Of a stretch of DNA of 64,000 bases, positions 58,884 to 64,000 are shown in pieces. Within the stretch, counting starts at the first letter, position 1. Each line of letters opens with the position of its first letter. The position numbers and the translations under genes were made by a program. Source of the DNA: Sphingomonas insulae (lineage in GTDB: Bacteria; Pseudomonadota; Alphaproteobacteria; Sphingomonadales; Sphingomonadaceae); assembly GCF_010450875.1 (NCBI RefSeq), contig NZ_CP048422.1:923001-987000 (forward strand). The letters run 5' to 3'. The notes under the pieces were generated by a model that worked only from the letters and a program-made list of their open reading frames with translations, searched no databases and had not been told where the DNA came from.

Positions 58884-61289
58884 TCAGTCGAGCGTCATCG
58901 CCTCGGCGGCCAGCGCCTCCGCCTCGATCAGCAGATGATCGTCGGCCGAACCGGTCGATACCTTTTCGCGGCCGATGAGGGTGAGGACCGGGACCGCCAG
59001 CGGCGTCACCCGTTCCAGATCGACGTGGAGCATCGTGTCGGCGGCGCGGTCGAGCAGGCCCGCCAGCCGGCCGACGTCGGTCATGCGGGCGCGGGCGTCG
59101 TCCCACGCCGCCTGCAGCAGCAGGTGGGTGGGTTCGTATTTGCGCAATACGTCGTAGATGAGGTCGGTGGAGAAGGTGACCTGCCGCCCGGTCTTGCGCT
59201 TGCCGGGGTGCTGGCGTTCCACCAGGCCGCCGATCACCGCGACCTCGCGGAAGGCGCGCTTCAACAGGTGCGATTGCTGCACCCAGTCGACGAATTCGTG
59301 TTCGAGGATGTCGGGGCTGAACAAGGCGGCGGGGTCGGTGATCTTTTCGATGCCATAGACCGCGAGCGCATAGTCGTTGGCGACGAAGCCCAATGGCTTC
59401 AGCCCCTCCGCCTCCATGCGGCGGGTGATGAGCATGCCCAGCGACTGGTGCGCGTTCCACCCTTCGAAACTATAGGCGACCATGTAGTTTCGGCCTTCGC
59501 GCGGGAAGGTTTCGACCAGCAGCTGGCCGGGGCGGGGCAGAGCCGAGCGCTTCGCCTGGAATTCGAGCCATTCGCGCACGTCGTCGGGGAAGCGCGCCCA
59601 TTGCCCCGGCTCGGCGAGGAAGCCGCGGACGCGGTCGGCGAGATTGGTGGACAGCGGCATGCGCGAGCCGCCGTAGGTGGGGATGCGTGCGGGCTTGGAC
59701 GAAGCGCGGACGATCAGATCCTCGGTATCGATCTTCTGCACCTCGCAGGACAGGCCGGCGAAGAAAAAGGTGTCGCCGGGCGACAGCTGGGCGGCGAACC
59801 CTTCCTCCACCTTGCCGAGGTTGCGGCCGTTCTTGAAGCGGACGTTGAGCATCGTCGACTCGACGATGATGCCGGCGTTGAGGCGATGCTGGGTGACGAA
59901 TTTCGGATGGCTGACGCGCCACAGGCCGTCGGCCTCCTGTGTCAGGCGCTTGAACCGGTCATAGGCCTTGAGGCTGTAGCCGCCGTCGCGAATGAAGCCG
60001 AGGACGCGATCGAACGTCTCGTTGGTGAGCGCCGAATAGGGAAGGGCGGAGCGGACCTCGTCGAGCAGCGCCGCCTGGTCGAAGGGCGCGGCGCAGGCGA
60101 CCCCCATGACATGCTGCGCCAGCACGTCGAGCGCGCCGGGGCGGAACAGGTCGGGGTCGAGCTCGCCCGCCTCCACCGCGTCGAGCGCGGCGCGCGCCTC
60201 GAGATATTCGAAGCGGTTGCCGGGGACGAGGATCGCTTCGGAGGCCTCGTCGAGCCGGTGGTTGGCGCGGCCGATGCGCTGGAGCAGGCGGCTCGACCCC
60301 TTCGGCGCGCCCATCTGGATGACGCAATCGACATCGCCCCAGTCGACGCCGAGGTCGAGGCTGGCGGTGGCGACGAGCGCGCGCAGGCGGCCGGATGCCA
60401 TCGCGCCCTCCACCTTGCGGCGCGCCTCCAGCGCCAGGCTGCCGTGATGGACGCCGATCGGCAACGACAGCGTGTTGACCTTCCACAGGTCCTGGAAGAT
60501 CAGTTCGGCGAGGCTGCGGGTGTTGCAGAAGATGATCGAGGTCTTGTGCGTCTCGATCTCCGCCATGACCTGCTGCGCGGCGTAGCGGCCCGAATGGCCC
60601 GACCAGGGTACGCGGCCTTCGGGCAGCAGGATGGCGATGTCGGGATCGGCGCCCGCTTCGCCGTGGACCATCGCGACCTGATCGATGTCGCCGTCCGGCG
60701 CGAGCCAGGCGCGGTAGCCGTCGCCGTCCGCCACCGTGGCGGACAGCGCGACGCGGCGCAGGCCGGGGCTGATCCGCTGGAGTCGTGCCATGCAGAGTGA
60801 CAGCAGGTCGCCGCGCTTGCCGGTCGCGAATGCGTGGACCTCGTCGACGACGATCGTCCGCAGCCCCTGGAACATGGTGAAGCTGTCGGGGTAGCTGAGC
60901 AGCAGCGACAGCGATTCGGGCGTGGTGAGCAGGATGTGCGGCGGCTTGACCCGTTGGCGCGCCTTGCGGTCGGACGGCGTGTCGCCGGTGCGGGTTTCGA
61001 CGCGGATGTCGACGCCCATTTCATCGAGCGGCGTCACGAGGTTGCGCTGGATGTCGACCGCCAGCGCCTTCAGCGGCGAGACGTAGAGGGTGTGCAGGCC
61101 CTCGACCGGATGTTCGATCAGTTCGGCGAGGGTTGGCAGGAAGCCGGCGAGCGTCTTGCCGGCGCCGGTGGTGGCGACGAGCAACGCATGGTGGCCGGCG
61201 CGCCCTTCGCGCAGCATGTCGAGCTGATGCCGGCGGGGCCGCCAGCCGCGAGTCGAAAACCAATCGGCGAGCGGCTGGGGAAGGTCCAT
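58884..61289 (-). CDS. Ligase-associated DEXH-box helicase (Lhr-like)
   Basis: An 801-residue superfamily 2 helicase. Walker A ATTGAGKTLAGF (residues 39-50), DEVHAF at about 150, SATVADGDGYR, and motif VI-like LQRIGRANHR. The C-terminal half has Lhr-type winged helix and DUF4910-like segments. Length and pattern fit the ligase-associated DNA damage response helicase rather than full-length Lhr (about 1,500). Encoded divergently from the exonuclease gene, across a REP pair. The cognate ATP-dependent ligase is not in the window. Confidence 0.9.
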   Translation of the reverse strand: MDLPQPLADWFSTRGWRPRRHQLDMLREGRAGHHALLVATTGAGKTLAGFLPTLAELIEHPVEGLHTLYVSPLKALAVDIQRNLVTPLDEMGVDIRVETRTGDTPSDRKARQRVKPPHILLTTPESLSLLLSYPDSFTMFQGLRTIVVDEVHAFATGKRGDLLSLCMARLQRISPGLRRVALSATVADGDGYRAWLAPDGDIDQVAMVHGEAGADPDIAILLPEGRVPWSGHSGRYAAQQVMAEIETHKTSIIFCNTRSLAELIFQDLWKVNTLSLPIGVHHGSLALEARRKVEGAMASGRLRALVATASLDLGVDWGDVDCVIQMGAPKGSSRLLQRIGRANHRLDEASEAILVPGNRFEYLEARAALDAVEAGELDPDLFRPGALDVLAQHVMGVACAAPFDQAALLDEVRSALPYSALTNETFDRVLGFIRDGGYSLKAYDRFKRLTQEADGLWRVSHPKFVTQHRLNAGIIVESTMLNVRFKNGRNLGKVEEGFAAQLSPGDTFFFAGLSCEVQKIDTEDLIVRASSKPARIPTYGGSRMPLSTNLADRVRGFLAEPGQWARFPDDVREWLEFQAKRSALPRPGQLLVETFPREGRNYMVAYSFEGWNAHQSLGMLITRRMEAEGLKPLGFVANDYALAVYGIEKITDPAALFSPDILEHEFVDWVQQSHLLKRAFREVAVIGGLVERQHPGKRKTGRQVTFSTDLIYDVLRKYEPTHLLLQAAWDDARARMTDVGRLAGLLDRAADTMLHVDLERVTPLAVPVLTLIGREKVSTGSADDHLLIEAEALAAEAMTLD

Positions 61290-61327
61290 CGCTGGTGTAT
61301 GTAGGGGACGGGCGTCGCCTAAACCAC

Positions 61328-61438
61328 TCCGTCACCCCGGACTTGGTCCGGGGGTCCACTTCGCGGCGAGGGAAAGGCTGGATGCTCAGAGGGATTCCGT
61401 TGCGGCATTGTGGACCCCGGAACACGTCCGGGGTGACG
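61328..61438. repeat. REP-like inverted pair, GGGGTGACG type
   Basis: CCGTCACCCCGGACTTGGTC at 61328 and the inverse TGGACCCCGGAACACGTCCG to GGTGACG at 61438, spacer about 53. The ends are GTGACG rather than ATGACG, so it is a variant of the family. It lies between the divergent helicase and exonuclease genes, so it is also in their shared promoter region. Confidence 0.75.
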
Positions 61439-61480
61439 GAGGCATTGGGCACCTTGCCCCCTCTGGCGCGTAGTAGCGTC

Positions 61481-62479
61481 ATGGCACGATTGGGCGACTG
61501 GCTGGAACCGCATCCGCACGGCATCTATGTGGCGCCGGCGGATGCGTGGATCGACCCGTCCGAGCCGGAAGCGCGCGCGCTGGTGACGCATGGCCATGCC
61601 GATCACGCACGCGGCGGCCACGGCGCGGTGTGGGCGACGCCCGAGACGCTGGCGATCATGGACGCGCGCTATGGCGAGCAGGCGGGGCATCCCGTCGCGT
61701 ACGGTGAGAGCATCCGCATGGGCGAGGTCGAGGTGGGCTACGTCCCCGCCGGGCATGTGCTGGGATCGGCGCAGATCGTGCTCGACTATCGCGGCGAGCG
61801 GGTGGTGGTGTCGGGTGACTACAAGCGGCGGCCGGACCCGACCTGCACCCCGTTCCAGCCGGTCGCATGCGACGTCTTCGTCACCGAGGCGACATTTGCG
61901 TTGCCGGTGTTCCGGCATCCCGACACGGGCGACGAGATCGACAAGCTGATCGCACGGCTGCACGCCAACCCGGATCGCTGCGTATTGGTCGGCGCCTATG
62001 CGCTGGGCAAGGCGCAGCGGGTGATCGCCGAATTGCGCGAGCGGGGGCATGACGCGCCGATCTACATCCACGGCGCGTTGCAGCGGTTGTGCGACCTGTA
62101 TGCCGACCATGGCGTGCGGCTGGGGGAGTTGCTGCCGGTGGCGGATGCCCGGAAGGCGGACATGGCGGGGCATGTCGTGATGTGCCCACCGGGTGCGCTG
62201 AACGATCGCTGGTCGCGGCGGCTTCCCGACCCGATCACCGCGATGGCGAGCGGGTGGATGCGCGTGCGGCAGCGGGCGCGACAGAAGAATGTCGAACTGC
62301 CGCTGATCCTGTCCGATCATGCCGATTGGGACGAGCTGACCGACACGCTGACCGAGATCGCGCCGAAGGAGGTGTGGGTGACGCACGGGCGCGAGGAGGC
62401 TTTGGTCCACTGGTGCGAGCAACGCCAGATGAAGGCCCGCGCGCTGGCGCTGGTGGGGTTCGAGGACGAGGACGATTGA
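61481..62479 (+). CDS. Ligase-associated DNA damage response exonuclease (MBL fold)
   Basis: A 332-residue beta-CASP-like MBL protein. LVTHGHADHARGGH supplies the first metal ligands (His37, His39, Asp41, His42), then YVPAGHVLGSAQIVLDY and the GDYKRRPDPT stretch; a SDHADWDEL motif near residue 275 is characteristic of the family. It acts on DNA in the ligase-associated repair system by inference. ATG at 61481 was selected; an open frame from 61133 runs through the REP pair and was not used. A ligase gene would be expected next but is not present. Confidence 0.9.
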   Translation: MARLGDWLEPHPHGIYVAPADAWIDPSEPEARALVTHGHADHARGGHGAVWATPETLAIMDARYGEQAGHPVAYGESIRMGEVEVGYVPAGHVLGSAQIVLDYRGERVVVSGDYKRRPDPTCTPFQPVACDVFVTEATFALPVFRHPDTGDEIDKLIARLHANPDRCVLVGAYALGKAQRVIAELRERGHDAPIYIHGALQRLCDLYADHGVRLGELLPVADARKADMAGHVVMCPPGALNDRWSRRLPDPITAMASGWMRVRQRARQKNVELPLILSDHADWDELTDTLTEIAPKEVWVTHGREEALVHWCEQRQMKARALALVGFEDEDD

Positions 62480-62556
62480 TCCGCCGCCGCACGCCTTCAA
62501 CCCGACGTTAACGCCCCGCGGTTAGCGCATCGGCCAAATCAACAAGGATGGCGATC

Positions 62557-63360
62557 ATGCGTTTCTGGCCCTGCCTCATGCTGCTGGCACTGGCGCAACC
62601 CGCCTTGGCGGGGCGCGAAGAGGGTCCGTATTACGGGCCGATGAAGGGCTGGCAGGGCGTTGGCTACAAGGATCATGTCGAGAAGGACGGGACGTGGCGG
62701 GTCGAGGCTGCGAGGCGCGGCCCGTACGACGCGATCGACCTGGCCCTGTATCGCGCAGCGGAGCGCGCGCGGGACGCGGGCTATCGGTACGTCTTCCTTC
62801 TCGGTGGAACGGGGCGACGCAATCTGTGGATGAACAGCGCGACGCTATACGCGCGGCCGAGCCATGAGGCCGTCGCGCCGGTCGGCTGTCGGTCACGCAA
62901 GGCGACGACCTGCTACACCGCCGACGTGGCGGAGGTGCTGCGCATTCTGGGCGGGCCGGACGGCACGCAGCCCGGTGTCGCGATCGTCGACCATCGCGAC
63001 GAATATGGCCGCGCGGTCTATCTGTCGGGCTATGGCACCGGCGCGGTGGCGACTTTGGTGCCGGGTGGTGGTGGCGGCAGTCGCATGATGACGATCGTCG
63101 ACAAGGGCGTGACGATCACCGGCGCCGCACCGGCGGCTGCCCGCGCTGCGATACCCGCAGCCCCGATGCCTCCCGTTCCGGTTGTGATTGCCCCGGCGCG
63201 GCCGGTGCAGGTCGTGGCGGTGCCGGTGATGCCTGCCGGTCGGGTGATGCCGCGCGGCGCCGTCCCGCTCACGCCGGACGAGCGGTTCCAGCGCGCGCTC
63301 AAGGCCAGCCAGCCGGTGCGCGGCGGCGACCCGCAACAGGGGTGGACGATCAGCGACTGA
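62557..63360 (+). CDS. Secreted protein of unknown function
   Basis: A 267-residue protein with a signal peptide (MRFWPCLMLLALAQPALAG). The N-domain has YYGPMKGWQGVGYKDHVEKD and a helix of DAIDLALYRAAERARDAGYRYVFLL, a layout reminiscent of CC0125/CC1285-type lipoproteins, though no lipobox Cys is present. The C-terminal 70 residues are Pro/Ala/Val rich and disordered. ATG at 62557, with AAGGA eight bases upstream, fits better than ATG at 62548. Function unknown; two Cys (CRSRKATTCY) may form a disulfide. Confidence 0.7.
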   Translation: MRFWPCLMLLALAQPALAGREEGPYYGPMKGWQGVGYKDHVEKDGTWRVEAARRGPYDAIDLALYRAAERARDAGYRYVFLLGGTGRRNLWMNSATLYARPSHEAVAPVGCRSRKATTCYTADVAEVLRILGGPDGTQPGVAIVDHRDEYGRAVYLSGYGTGAVATLVPGGGGGSRMMTIVDKGVTITGAAPAAARAAIPAAPMPPVPVVIAPARPVQVVAVPVMPAGRVMPRGAVPLTPDERFQRALKASQPVRGGDPQQGWTISD

Positions 63361-63368
63361 CCCGTCGG

Positions 63369-64000
63369 TCAGCGCGCGAAGCGCAGTTTCGCCACCACGG
63401 GGAAGTGATCCGAGGGATATCGCGCACCGTCGTGACGGGTCACGGTTTCGACGGTGAGCGGCGTCACGCCGCGGGTCAGGATCCAGTCGATGCGGCGGTC
63501 GGGCTTGCCGGTGAAGTCGTGGAAGGTTTCGGCGGGGCCGACGGGGCGGGGCACCGCGTCGCGCGCATCGGCGAGCGCGGCCGTCAGGATCGCGTGGGTG
63601 CGGGTCGTGGGCGTGGTGTTGAAGTCGCCCAGCAGGACGACGGGATCGCCCCCGGCGATCGCGGGCAGGCGGGCGACGATGAGGGCGGCGGCCTTTTCAC
63701 GCGCCGGTTCGTCCGCGTCGCGATAGGGGAAATGCGTGTCGAGCGCGACGAAGCGGCGGCCGTCGCGGGTTTGGAAACGGCCCCAGTTGACCATGCGCGG
63801 CAACGGGTGGCCCCAGCTGATGCTGGCGGGGACGTCGGGCGTGTCGGACAGCCAGAAATCGCCGTGGTCGAGCAGGGTGAGCCGGTCGGGACGATAGAAG
63901 ATCCCCATGTGTTCATCGCCATGACCGCCGCGGCGGTCGCGGCCGAACCAGCGGTAGCGGGGCAGGGCGCGGACGATGTCGTCGCCCTGCGCCTTGAACA
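63369..64000 (-). CDS. Endonuclease/exonuclease/phosphatase family protein, 5' end outside window
   Basis: The open frame continues past the window edge (KAQGDDIVRALPRYRWFGR lies before MGIFYRPDRL), so this is the C-terminal about 210 residues. EEP-fold features: VVLLGDFNTTPTT (GDFN catalytic Asn/Asp), RRIDWILTRG and YPSDHFPVVAKL with the SDHF His. Substrate may be nucleic acid or a phosphoester or inositol/sphingomyelin. It is convergent with the secreted protein, eight bases apart. Confidence 0.85.
   Translation of the reverse strand, partial: FKAQGDDIVRALPRYRWFGRDRRGGHGDEHMGIFYRPDRLTLLDHGDFWLSDTPDVPASISWGHPLPRMVNWGRFQTRDGRRFVALDTHFPYRDADEPAREKAAALIVARLPAIAGGDPVVLLGDFNTTPTTRTHAILTAALADARDAVPRPVGPAETFHDFTGKPDRRIDWILTRGVTPLTVETVTRHDGARYPSDHFPVVAKLRFAR

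Noticed and set aside
61133..61480. N-terminal extension of the MBL exonuclease
   Set aside because: It reads through the REP-like pair and antisense to the helicase; the family start is at 61481.

Overview
The window reads as a chromosomal segment of a sphingomonad (alphaproteobacterium, Sphingomonas-like). This rests on high GC, a sphingomonad-type RcGTA-like gene transfer agent cluster, the plsX-fabH-ihfA-merR order, and families such as DUF1134 and DUF2793. There is no rRNA, CRISPR array, IS element or integrase. The species cannot be named from sequence alone.

Layout. 1-12.3 kb: a gene transfer agent (GTA) structural cluster, all on the + strand. It runs from the 3' end of the large terminase through portal, DUF6127-like protein, prohead protease, capsid, connector, tail genes, a fused gp12, an Fe-S hub protein, an NlpC/P60 peptidase, gp15 and DUF2793. 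There is no gp7-like gene in the expected place. 12.4-18.9 kb: OmpA-like porin, a 1.3 kb non-coding block of degenerate composite repeats, ugd, ygfZ, pyrC and a DUF1134 protein. 19-28.5 kb: tRNA-Ser(GCT) and tRNA-Leu(CAG), an NDUFA9-like protein, uppP, and a gltD-DUF2059-gltB operon. 28.5-37.1 kb: a vapBC pair with a frameshifted vapC, GST, CsaA, small envelope proteins including two tiny ORFs, a diguanylate cyclase, peroxiredoxin, hisN and AsmA. 37.2-42 kb: rpmI-rplT-(GIY-YIG)-pheS-pheT. 42-45 kb: two divergent L,D-transpeptidases and an aldose epimerase. 45-48 kb: prfC, flanked by two kinds of repeat. 47.7-50.7 kb (minus): rpmF-plsX-fabH-ihfA-merR. 51-55 kb: MBL hydrolase, fused pabB-pabC, aspartate aminotransferase. 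55-64 kb: small secreted protein, msrA, pdeM, kup, Lhr-type helicase, MBL exonuclease (parts of the ligase-associated DNA repair set), a secreted protein and an EEP-family protein cut by the window edge.

Repeat landscape. Eight gaps carry palindromic elements with GGGATGACG-type ends. Seven are inverted pairs and one is a singleton; a further arm lies inside the composite block at 13.8-14.8 kb. The most perfect pair lies beside a GIY-YIG nuclease gene inside the rplT-pheS operon. A different 130-nt block occurs upstream of prfC and upstream of rpmF in the same relative orientation. It has a shared TGTCCTACAC box, an ATG at the same offset and a conserved FR(T/S)RR(T/S)VNF(A/G)NFR peptide. It is the best candidate here for something undescribed. 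Two reading-frame breaks (gp12 N-terminus, vapC) may be mutations, slippage or sequencing errors.
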